This document shows positions 1 through 5,569 of a DNA stretch of 6,875 nt, in pieces. The notes under the pieces are model-generated. The model had not been told where the DNA came from. It saw only the letters and a list, made by a program, of their open reading frames with translations, and ran no database searches. Source of the stretch: Clostridia bacterium (lineage in GTDB: Bacteria; Bacillota; Clostridia; Oscillospirales; CAG-272); assembly GCA_017629925.1 (NCBI GenBank), contig JAGBWH010000056.1:1-6875 (forward strand), given 5' to 3'. Made by a program: the position numbers and the translations under genes. Position 1 is the stretch's first letter, and each line of letters opens with the position of its first letter.

Positions 1-686
1 AGTGAAACCCCATGGCGAATGTGAGAAGCCACTTTCTCAAGTCCCTTACCCCCTAAGTGAGCGGGAACAAAGCATAGCCCCACAGCACCCCCGAGTTGCG
101 CCACTCGTTTGGCGTGTTCGTCGGTGATATTGCGGGTGTGAGGATGCACCCCGAAAAAAGCAGAATGAGAGGCACAAAGTGGCATCTTTTGGGCTTCTGC
201 CAGCCGTATCATATCTTCTGCCGAGTCAAACGAAGCATGGGATATATCAGGGCATATACCAAGCGAAAAGCAGTTTTGGAGCACCTGATATCCAAAGGAA
301 GTTAACCCACCGCGATGGGGGCAATCGTGGGCAGTGCCGAGTTGATTCTCGCCACTCCAAAAAAAGCCAAGCATCAAAAATCCCATGGCTTTGAGTTCGC
401 ATAGCCTTGTGAGGTCACCTTCGAGCAAACGGGCATCTTCCACCGCGAGCAGAGGTGTCAAATGAGAGGGAAGGGATAGGCTTTTTAGAAGCGCATATCT
501 TTCTTTTAGCTCTACCCACGCCGTATGGTCGTCCACTCTGCGGTCACTCCATAGGGCAAATACTTGCCATACATCATCAAAGGCGTCAATGGTACGCCGA
601 TGAATATGAAGCGAGTGGTCGTCGATGGTCAGGTTTTCCTTTGCCATGCGATATAGAGTGTCGCAATGCAGGTCAGTGAGTTTCAT
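1..686 (-). CDS. Membrane dipeptidase (peptidase family M19), 3' end cut by window edge
   Basis: Zinc dipeptidase of the renal dipeptidase/M19 family, which hydrolyses dipeptides and in bacteria may act on L-D or D-D peptides. The first 228 residues are visible; the family is usually 310-400 residues, so roughly the last third lies outside the window. All zinc ligands expected in this part are present: H7 and D9 in DLHCDTL, bridging E83 in AVEDAR, H150 in PDISH and H174 in ASHSAF. The following RNITDEHAKRVAQLGG block is also typical of the family. No signal peptide is visible, which suggests a cytoplasmic enzyme. Two in-frame ATGs occur, at 692 and 686. The ribosome binding site GGAGG (694-698) is 1 base from the first and 7 from the second, so 686 is chosen. 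It is the last gene seen in the leftward operon, 35 bases after yraN. The family is certain; the substrate is not. Confidence 0.93.
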   Translation of the reverse strand, partial: MKLTDLHCDTLYRMAKENLTIDDHSLHIHRRTIDAFDDVWQVFALWSDRRVDDHTAWVELKERYALLKSLSLPSHLTPLLAVEDARLLEGDLTRLCELKAMGFLMLGFFWSGENQLGTAHDCPHRGGLTSFGYQVLQNCFSLGICPDISHASFDSAEDMIRLAEAQKMPLCASHSAFFGVHPHTRNITDEHAKRVAQLGGAVGLCFVPAHLGGKGLEKVASHIRHGVS

Positions 687-693
687 GCGCATA

Positions 694-698
694 CCTCC
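694..698 (-). promoter_or_regulatory. Ribosome binding site deciding the M19 dipeptidase start
   Basis: GGAGG on the minus strand. It lies only 1 base from the ATG at 692 but 7 bases from the ATG at 686, which favours the downstream start (protein beginning MKLTDLHCDT). Confidence 0.75.
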
Positions 699-721
699 AT
701 TTTATGTAGGGAAACGGGGTA

Positions 722-1189
722 TCAATGGCGAAAAGCATCCTCGATATGGCAAATTCGCTCTACCACGTATCCATTTTGTGTGGGGGTTATATACACTTCT
801 ATCACGTCAAAACGAGCGTGCATATGCTTTTTTCTGCCTTTTTCCGCCAAATACGCGGCAGCGGCATGGCGAATATGATTTCTCTGCGCTTTGTCTATGG
901 CATCGGCAGGTCGTCCGTATTTTTTCACTTTTTCGGCGTCAGAGGAGCGGGTTTTCACTTCGCAAAACACAAACTCTCGCCCTATTTCTGCCACAATATC
1001 CAGTTCATGACCAAACATTTTACTATTTCGACCGCGAATGCGGTATCCTTTTTGGCGTAGGTACAGCGTGGCGTGTGATTCTCCAAATTGACCAATTTCT
1101 TTTGTCGTGGCAAGACAGGACAGCACACACGGCACACGATAAAACCGAGAGGTAAACGCTCGCCATCTTACCCCAATAGAGGAGGTCAT
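722..1189 (-). CDS. yraN: UPF0102/YraN family nuclease-fold protein
   Basis: A YraN-family protein of 155 residues from the chosen start. The family has a Holliday-junction-resolvase/restriction-endonuclease-like fold and its exact cellular role is unsettled. The diagnostic blocks are GQFGESHA (33-40), GHELDIV (60-66, with E62 and D64; usually GEIDII) and FCEVKTRSS (75-83, the E-x-K metal-site motif with E77 and K79). KAQRNHIRHAAAAYL and ARFDVIEV follow, then a C-terminal HIEDAF. The start ATG at 1189 overlaps the rnhB stop as ATGA, pointing to translational coupling, but no strong ribosome binding site is visible. From this start the protein carries about 30 extra residues before the usual family beginning (near K30). 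In-frame GTG codons at 1135 and 1126 would give a normal-length protein but also lack a ribosome binding site. The reading frame can also be extended upstream to 1231, inside rnhB, which I consider unlikely. Identity is very secure; the start is not. Confidence 0.9.
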   Translation of the reverse strand: MTSSIGVRWRAFTSRFYRVPCVLSCLATTKEIGQFGESHATLYLRQKGYRIRGRNSKMFGHELDIVAEIGREFVFCEVKTRSSDAEKVKKYGRPADAIDKAQRNHIRHAAAAYLAEKGRKKHMHARFDVIEVYITPTQNGYVVERICHIEDAFRH

Positions 1190-1785
1190 TTCTCTAAAAA
1201 CCCAAGGAAAGATTTGCGGTGCAGCGGGCAAGGGCCATAGGTGCGAATGGCATCCATGTGCGCCTTTGTGCCATATCCTTTATGCTTGGCAAATCCATAT
1301 TGGGGATACATTTGATCGTGTTCCAAACATAGTCTATCACGGCTCACTTTTGCCAAAATGCTGGCGGCGGCAATCGAAAAGCTCGTAGCATCGCCTTTTA
1401 CCACCGCTTTCACAGGCAAAGTGAATGATTTTTCGCAGTTGCCGTCAATCAAGGCAAAATCGGCTTTTGGCTCCAGCATCTCAATCGCACGTCTCATCGC
1501 CAAAAGGGAAGCCTCTAAAATATTGATGCTGTCAATCTCTTCAACAGAAGCGGAGGCAATGCCATAGGCGATGGCGTTTTGGCAAATTTCATCAAAGAGT
1601 TTTTCTCTTTTTTTGGGAGAGATCTTTTTAGAGTCATTCAGCCCTTCAATATACAGCCCATCGGGCAAAATCACCGCAGCGGCAAATACAGGGCCGGAAA
1701 GCGGGCCTCTTCCGGCTTCGTCCACGCCACATACCACAGCAAATCCTTGCTCGTGGTAGTATTTTTCTAATTCATAACTTGGCAT
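1186..1785 (-). CDS. rnhB: Ribonuclease HII
   Basis: Cuts the RNA strand of RNA-DNA hybrids and starts removal of single ribonucleotides misincorporated in DNA; cytoplasmic and metal-dependent. At 199 residues it has normal length. The signature CGVDEAGRGPLSGPV is at 19-33, and the catalytic acidic set is complete: D22, E23, D114 (in LIDGN) and D132 (in KGDATSFSIAAASILAKVSRD). The C-terminal YGFAKHKGYGTKAH and GPCPLHRKSF blocks are also typical. The start at 1785 has AAGGA about 8 bases upstream, overlapping the end of rbgA. It lies 11 bases after rbgA and its stop overlaps the yraN start. The order rbgA-rnhB-yraN is common in Firmicutes. Confidence 0.98.
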   Translation of the reverse strand: MPSYELEKYYHEQGFAVVCGVDEAGRGPLSGPVFAAAVILPDGLYIEGLNDSKKISPKKREKLFDEICQNAIAYGIASASVEEIDSINILEASLLAMRRAIEMLEPKADFALIDGNCEKSFTLPVKAVVKGDATSFSIAAASILAKVSRDRLCLEHDQMYPQYGFAKHKGYGTKAHMDAIRTYGPCPLHRKSFLGFLEK

Positions 1786-1796
1786 TTTATCATTCC

Positions 1797-2663
1797 TTAC
1801 TCTGTGGGCAGTTCTAATGTGATACGGCCAATGGCGGCACCTCTGAATTCATCGAGGAGCATTTCTGCCGTGCGCAGTTCGTTGATCTCGCCGCCTCGCA
1901 CCAGAAAACCCCGTTTTTTACCGATTAAAATAAAGAGGTCATAATCATCGGTATTGGTGAGGTCACTCTCGCTTAATTTGTATCGCTCGCATAAAAGGGC
2001 AGGCGCACATTCGCGCAATCTGCCAACCAGCAAAACAGCCAATTCTTCCACATCGAGAATGCGATCACGAATAGCACCTGTCATGGCTAAATTTTGCCCC
2101 ACGATTTGATTTTCGAAGCGAGGCCAAAGCACACCGGGCATATCCAACAAATCAAGGCCTATGGAGGTAGAAATCCATTGACGAGCCACCGTCACACCGG
2201 GCCTATCTTCCACTTTCGCCTTTTTTGCACCGCTCAGGCGATTGATAAGCGAAGATTTTCCCACATTGGGAATACCCACTACCATGGCTTTCAGGCGTCG
2301 ACCTGCCATACCTTTTTGGCGGTAGCGCTCTAATTTTTCTGCCAAAATATCACATACTACAGGGAAAATTCTATCCAGTCCATCTCCCGTCATGCAATCA
2401 ATGGCGAGGCACATAATGCCTTCTTTTGCAAAATGCTTTACCCATTTAGCGGTGCTGGCTTGATCAGCCAAAGAGGATTTATTGAGCAAAATGAGAGAGG
2501 GCTTGTTTTGTAGCATATCTTTGATATCGGGATTGCGAGAGGAGAGGGGGATGCGTGCATCTAAAAGTTCCAAAACAATATCCACCTCAGGCAAATATTC
2601 AGCCATTTGCCGTCTGGTTTTGGCCATATGGCCCGGGAACCATTGAATGGTTTGTGAGGGCAT
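1797..2663 (-). CDS. rbgA: Ribosome biogenesis GTPase RbgA/YlqF (circularly permuted), G4 motif variant
   Basis: Late 50S assembly GTPase. In Bacillus subtilis, RbgA acts on an immature large subunit particle and is needed for late protein incorporation. The protein has 288 residues, the usual length, and the permuted motif order G4-G5-G1-G2-G3. The N-terminal QWFPGHMAKTRRQM is typical. G4 is N61-K62-S63-S64, where most family members have NKxD. G5 is around AIDCMTG (87-93), G1 is GIPNVGKSS (130-138), G2 is T158 in RPGVT, and G3 is DMPG (174-177) followed by VLWP. The C-terminal half (about 190-288) is the helical ANTAR-like RNA-binding part. The start at 2663 is supported by AGGAG (2670-2674) 6 bases upstream, which overlaps the lepB stop. 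The odd point is loss of the guanine-reading Asp in G4 (read here as codon TCT for S64); all other G motifs look functional. Confidence 0.96.
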   Translation of the reverse strand: MPSQTIQWFPGHMAKTRRQMAEYLPEVDIVLELLDARIPLSSRNPDIKDMLQNKPSLILLNKSSLADQASTAKWVKHFAKEGIMCLAIDCMTGDGLDRIFPVVCDILAEKLERYRQKGMAGRRLKAMVVGIPNVGKSSLINRLSGAKKAKVEDRPGVTVARQWISTSIGLDLLDMPGVLWPRFENQIVGQNLAMTGAIRDRILDVEELAVLLVGRLRECAPALLCERYKLSESDLTNTDDYDLFILIGKKRGFLVRGGEINELRTAEMLLDEFRGAAIGRITLELPTE

Positions 2664-2674
2664 TTTATTCTCCT

Positions 2675-3271
2675 TTACTTTTTAGGGTGAGGAATACCGT
2701 CTACGAAAATGGAAAAAGGATACAGACGAATGACCGCCTTACCAAGCACGGCTCTCTCGTCTACGAATTGATAGCCAAAATCCATAGAGTCAAAGGAATT
2801 GCAACGATTGTCTCCCATCACAAAGAGATGCCCTTCGGGTACGGTATCTTCAAAATAATAACTGGGGGGCAGGGGATGAAGAAACAAGGCGTATTCTTCT
2901 TCGTTGAGTTGCTCACCATCAACGAAAACACCTTCGTTTGTCACCTTTACGCTTTGACCGCCCACAGCAATGACACGCTTGATGAGCACCTTATCATAGA
3001 CATTATCATCATCAATGACGATGACATCCCCATTTTGTGGGGTATAAAACAAATTGCTAATGAGCAAATGCTCACCCGTTTGCAGCGTATTGTTCATGGA
3101 ATCCCCCCATACCACGGTATGACGGAACACCAACGTCGTCAGCAAGAATATGGCAAGCACCGTAAACGCCAAAAGCTCGACAAATTCATACAGCCCCGAA
3201 ACAAATCCGCGGAAAGCTCTGCCGGATTTGGGGATAATCTTCTTAAAAAATAGCATGAGTTTCGTTTTCAT
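2675..3271 (-). CDS. lepB: Signal peptidase I (S26A)
   Basis: Membrane-anchored serine protease that removes signal peptides from exported proteins on the outer face of the membrane. It has 198 residues, the size of the short Gram-positive SipS-like type with a single N-terminal membrane helix (about 30-49, FVELLAFTVLAIFLLTTLVF) after a basic cytoplasmic tail. The catalytic dyad is S58 in WGDSM and K98 in LIKRV. Box E is MGDNRCNSFDS (152-162). Its last position is M163, where DSR is the usual reading, and the box after the serine reads SMNNTL where SMxPTL is common. Tandem ATGs occur at 3274 and 3271. GAGG of the upstream GAGGTG is 3 bases from the first and 6 from the second, so 3271 is preferred, at a cost of one residue. 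The start overlaps the apgM stop, indicating translational coupling. The reading frame remains open further upstream inside apgM, but that part has no family similarity. Confidence 0.96.
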   Translation of the reverse strand: MKTKLMLFFKKIIPKSGRAFRGFVSGLYEFVELLAFTVLAIFLLTTLVFRHTVVWGDSMNNTLQTGEHLLISNLFYTPQNGDVIVIDDDNVYDKVLIKRVIAVGGQSVKVTNEGVFVDGEQLNEEEYALFLHPLPPSYYFEDTVPEGHLFVMGDNRCNSFDSMDFGYQFVDERAVLGKAVIRLYPFSIFVDGIPHPKK

Positions 3272-4488
3272 CATACACCTCGAGTAGATAAGAGTTTTTC
3301 CATGAGCACCGTGCCGGACGGCAGATAAATATCGGTGGCTTTGGCGGTTTCCTCGCAAAATGACGCGATACCTGCACACACTTTATCTGAATGCCAAAGG
3401 AGATAAGGCACAGCATCAGGGCAATGGGTGCGCGTCAGGGTGGAGGTGGGATGGTCGGGCAATGCCAAAATGCGGAAATCCTCTCCGTTTTGCGATAGAT
3501 AATCAAAGACAGGTGCTAAAATGTATTGGTCAATGTTAGATATGGCGGTGATTTTGTTTTGCATCTCACCTCTGTGGCTGCATTCATCTGGCCCTTCCAC
3601 ATGAATGAATACCAAATCCGCACCATCTTCAAAGGCACTAATAGCGGCATTGGCTTTGCCTTGGTAGTTGGTGTCAAGCGTACCCGTTGCCCCTTCTACA
3701 TAGAGGACGTCCATGTTCGCACACAATCCAATCCCACGAATCAAGTCCACAGCAGAAATCACCGCTGCACGAATGCCCCATTTTTCTTTGAAAGAGGGGA
3801 GCGCAGGCTTTTTGCCCGGGCTCCAAAACCAAAGAGAATTGGCAGGTTTTTTCCCCTCTGCCACACGCGCCAGATTAATGGGGTGATTTTGAAGCAAAGC
3901 GGCACTTTCTTTCATCATTAGAAGGAAAGGTGCGCCCTTCTCACCTTTGGGCAAATAGGCGTCAATTTCCCTGCCAATGATATCATGAGGACGAGCAAAG
4001 GGAACTGTCTCATCCCCGCCATCCCATAGTAGGCAATGACGGTAACTGATACCGCCAAAAAAGCGTTTTGCTTTGTCCCCTATATGTTCGTTTAGATAGG
4101 CTATGAGGGCGCGCCCCTCCTCGGTGGATATTTCGTCAGCCGAGTGGTCAAGCATGATGCGGTTTTCGTATGTCTCTCCCTCCGATAGGGTAACGAGGTT
4201 GGCACGATACGCCACATCACTATCTTTCATCTCCAGCCCCATACTTACCGCCTCCAAAGGCGAACGCCCTTTTGAATAGAGGAGAGGGGAGTAGGATAAA
4301 ATCGAGAGGTTTGCCGTGTCACTTTCAGGCACCATTCCCTGTGGGACATTGAGCACCATCCCCACCTCTGCGGTAGGGCAAAGTTTGTCTAATGTAGGGG
4401 TTTTTGCCACCATCATTGGCGTTTTTCCACCCAGCGCGGGCAGGGGAACGTCTGCCATGCCGTCAAAAACAACGATTAGATATTTCAT
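3271..4488 (-). CDS. apgM: Archaeal-type cofactor-independent phosphoglycerate mutase (ApgM) or related proposed homoserine kinase
   Basis: Alkaline-phosphatase-superfamily enzyme of 405 residues, a normal length. ApgM interconverts 3- and 2-phosphoglycerate in glycolysis. Family blocks are VFDGMADVPLPALGGKTPM (7-25, D9 metal ligand), VPESDTANLSILSY (53-66, with the nucleophile S56), GRSPLEAVSMGL, GGISYRH, PHDIIGREIDAYLP, EGATGTLDTNY, HVEGPDECSH (296-305, D301 and H305), PDHPTST (344-350, D345 and H346) and RTH (H355). The start ATG at 4488 has AGGTG 6 bases upstream; an in-frame GTG at 4497 lies on that site and is rejected. It is the first gene of the leftward operon, overlapping lepB. A sister group in Clostridia has been proposed to act as homoserine kinase where thrB is missing; the window has no threonine genes, so the reaction cannot be settled here. 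Confidence 0.9.
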   Translation of the reverse strand: MKYLIVVFDGMADVPLPALGGKTPMMVAKTPTLDKLCPTAEVGMVLNVPQGMVPESDTANLSILSYSPLLYSKGRSPLEAVSMGLEMKDSDVAYRANLVTLSEGETYENRIMLDHSADEISTEEGRALIAYLNEHIGDKAKRFFGGISYRHCLLWDGGDETVPFARPHDIIGREIDAYLPKGEKGAPFLLMMKESAALLQNHPINLARVAEGKKPANSLWFWSPGKKPALPSFKEKWGIRAAVISAVDLIRGIGLCANMDVLYVEGATGTLDTNYQGKANAAISAFEDGADLVFIHVEGPDECSHRGEMQNKITAISNIDQYILAPVFDYLSQNGEDFRILALPDHPTSTLTRTHCPDAVPYLLWHSDKVCAGIASFCEETAKATDIYLPSGTVLMEKLLSTRGV

Positions 4489-4517
4489 ATGATACACCTA
4501 ATATTATAGTTATACAG

Positions 4518-4551
4518 ATTATAGTATAACAAAAATCAAAGGCAAACGCAA
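4518..4551 (-). promoter_or_regulatory. Promoter(s) for the apgM-lepB-rbgA-rnhB-yraN-M19 operon
   Basis: Two overlapping sigma-A-like promoters read leftward. One is TTGCGT (4546-4551), a 17-base spacer and TATACT (4523-4528), preceded by TG one base upstream as in an extended -10. The other is TTGCCT (4540-4545), a 16-base spacer and TATAAT (4518-4523). Transcription would start near 4511-4516, leaving a leader of about 25 bases before apgM. No other clear promoter is seen within the operon. Confidence 0.75.
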
Positions 4552-4560
4552 TACTAATCA

Positions 4561-4598
4561 AACAAAAAAATAAAATTCTAAAAAAAATTAAAAAAAGA
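4561..4598. promoter_or_regulatory. Phased A-tract block between divergent promoters (UP-element-like)
   Basis: An almost pure A/T stretch with A-runs at 4564-4570, 4572-4575, 4580-4587 and 4590-4596. The centres of the last three fall about 10 bases apart, close to one helical turn, which predicts bent DNA. It lies directly upstream of the rplS -35 box, where an UP element would bind the RNA polymerase alpha subunit. Its function is inferred from position and composition only. Confidence 0.5.
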
Positions 4599-4599
4599 C

Positions 4600-4628
4600 T
4601 TGTTTTTTAGGAAAATATGTGTTATAAT
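4600..4628 (+). promoter_or_regulatory. Strong extended -10 promoter for rplS
   Basis: TTGTTT (4600-4605), a 17-base spacer and a perfect TATAAT (4623-4628), with TG at 4620-4621 giving an extended -10. The predicted start is near 4635, about 80 bases before the rplS ATG. A near-consensus promoter fits the high expression expected of a ribosomal protein gene. Confidence 0.88.
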
Positions 4629-4634
4629 TCCTGT

Positions 4635-4711
4635 GTTGTGCTGTGGCATAATTGAATGTAGAACAGTCCTCTACGAATGCTCCGTATGAATGTTCGAGAA
4701 TAAGGAGGAGC
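4635..4711 (+). promoter_or_regulatory. Structured 5' leader of rplS, candidate L19 autoregulatory leader
   Basis: The transcribed leader contains a hairpin with stem GTAGA (4658-4662) and TCTAC (4670-4674) around a 7-base loop. Two competing pairings follow. CGAATG (4674-4679) can pair with TGTTCG (4691-4696) as six pairs including wobbles. GCTCC (4679-4683) can pair with GGAGC (4707-4711), which would bury part of the GGAGGAG ribosome binding site. The two share G4679, so they are mutually exclusive, as in a translational switch. L19 leader RNAs are known in Firmicutes; whether this one matches that family model was not tested. Confidence 0.5.
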
Positions 4712-4716
4712 CAAAA

Positions 4717-5064
4717 ATGAATAAAATTGAGGCTTTTGTAAGCGAGCAATTGAAAACAGAAGTTCCTGTTTTCAACATTGGTGACACGATCCGTGTTCAC
4801 AACAGAATTAAGGAAGGCAACCGTGAAAGAGTGCAAATGTTTGAAGGCACCGTGATTGCAAAACATGGTGGCGGCATTTCTGCAACCTTTACTCTCCGTC
4901 GTATTTCTTACGGCGTAGGCGTAGAAAAGACCTTCCCCCTGCATTCCCCCAACGTTGAGAAAGTAGACATCATCCGCCGCGGTTCTGTCCGTCGTGCAAA
5001 ACTCTACTATCTGCGCGATAAAGTGGGTAAAGATGCAAAGGTGAAAGAAAAAATCACCAAATGA
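4717..5064 (+). CDS. rplS: 50S ribosomal protein L19
   Basis: Large-subunit ribosomal protein at the 30S-50S interface. It has 115 residues, the normal length. The family signature [18 protein letters not shown] spans 61-78, preceded by [29 protein letters not shown] (19-47) and followed by [19 protein letters not shown] (83-101). The start at 4717 is fixed by GGAGGAG (4704-4710) 6 bases upstream; an in-frame ATG at 4690 would put ten foreign residues before the conserved MNKIEAF and lies within the leader. Codon choice is typical of a highly expressed gene. It stands alone between its own promoter and terminator. In many Firmicutes it follows trmD and precedes lepB or rbgA on the same strand; here those genes run away from it on the other strand. 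Confidence 0.98.
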   Translation: MNKIEAFVSEQLKTEVPVFNIGDTIRVHNRIKEGNRERVQMFEGTVIAKHGGGISATFTLRRISYGVGVEKTFPLHSPNVEKVDIIRRGSVRRAKLYYLRDKVGKDAKVKEKITK

Positions 5065-5098
5065 AAAAGCGCCGCTGTTTGACAGCGGCATTTTTCAT
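5063..5098. terminator. Bidirectional intrinsic terminator between rplS and the HIT gene
   Basis: Perfect 8-bp GC-rich stem, GCCGCTGT (5071-5078) and ACAGCGGC (5082-5089), with a 3-base loop. On the plus strand it is followed by ATTTTTC, ending rplS transcription just after its stop codon. The five A residues at 5064-5068 give a T-run two bases past the stem on the minus strand, so it can also end leftward transcription from the convergent HIT gene. The 57 bases from 5099 to 5155 hold nothing else I can recognise. Confidence 0.9.
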
Positions 5099-5155
5099 AT
5101 CAACAAATGAGGCAGGGAAATGCCCCTTATGATGTAGCTGACCTTTGGTATGGAT

Positions 5156-5494
5156 TTACACCATCGTTTCAGGCAATTTTTTACCACCCAGTACATGAAA
5201 ATGCAGATGACGAACGCTTTGGCAACCATCCTCGCCCACATTGGTAATCACGCGATAGCCATTTTCAAGTCCGCATAATTGTGCAATTTTAGGAATGGCA
5301 GCAAAAATATGAGCCAAAAGTTCTGCATTCTCTTCGGTCACATCGTTGGCAGATGCGATATGTGTGCGGGGAATGACCAACACATGGGTAGGGGCTTGAG
5401 GGGCAATGTCATAGAAGGCATACACCCATTCGTCTTCATAGACAGGTTTTGAGGGAATCTCGCCTGCCACTATTTTACAAAAAATGCAATCCAT
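5156..5494 (-). CDS. hinT: Histidine triad (HIT) protein, HINT branch
   Basis: Small nucleotide hydrolase/transferase of the HINT type, which cleaves phosphoramidate and acyl-adenylate bonds on purine nucleotides. It has 112 residues, typical of HINT. The triad is H96, H98 and H100 in HLHFHVLGG, with H98 expected to be the nucleophile. Other family marks are N-terminal CIFCKIVAGEIPS (3-15), YDIAPQAPTHVLVIPRTHI (28-46) and the NVGEDGCQSV block (85-94), with N85, Q92 and S93 expected around the phosphate. In-frame ATGs occur at 5500 and 5494. AGGAG (5503-5507) is 2 bases from the first and 8 from the second, so 5494 is chosen. It is transcribed alone, convergent with rplS and divergent from the methyltransferase gene. 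The natural substrate in bacteria is not known from sequence. Confidence 0.95.
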   Translation of the reverse strand: MDCIFCKIVAGEIPSKPVYEDEWVYAFYDIAPQAPTHVLVIPRTHIASANDVTEENAELLAHIFAAIPKIAQLCGLENGYRVITNVGEDGCQSVRHLHFHVLGGKKLPETMV

Positions 5495-5521
5495 TATCAT
5501 CTCTCCTGCGGTTTTTTATTC

Positions 5522-5550
5522 AGTATAGCACAGAGAAGAGCAAAATGCAA
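5522..5550 (-). promoter_or_regulatory. Promoter of the HIT gene
   Basis: Read leftward: TTGCAT (5545-5550), a 17-base spacer and TATACT (5522-5527), with TG at the extended -10 position. It lies 28 bases upstream of the start codon at 5494, so the untranslated leader would be about 20 bases. I see no comparably good rightward promoter for the methyltransferase gene in the 75-base gap. Confidence 0.75.
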
Positions 5551-5569
5551 GCAAGAAAGGAAAAGAAAG

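Noticed and set aside
96..1155. Several plus-strand open frames of 70-176 codons
   Set aside because: They lie opposite the M19 and yraN genes, have no ribosome binding sites or recognisable motifs, and the minus-strand products match known families.
2622..2633. 12-bp palindrome GGCCATATGGCC within rbgA
   Set aside because: Palindromes of this length are expected by chance one or two times in a window this size, and it lies over the conserved GHMAK codons.
2555..3253. A 232-codon plus-strand open frame
   Set aside because: It is antisense to lepB and the start of rbgA, both firmly identified; the translation shows no domain.
4588..5091. A 167-codon minus-strand open frame over rplS
   Set aside because: It is the complement of rplS and its promoter; L19 on the plus strand is unambiguous.
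5112..5121. Small hairpin (GGCA/TGCC) between the rplS terminator and the HIT gene
   Set aside because: A four-base stem without a T-run; the adjacent 8-bp terminator explains transcription end for both genes.
5474..5500. Possible rightward promoter (TTTACA, 15-base spacer, TATCAT) for the FkbM-U32 pair
   Set aside because: The spacer is short and the -10 is weak, and it lies within the first codons of the HIT gene; not strong enough to annotate.
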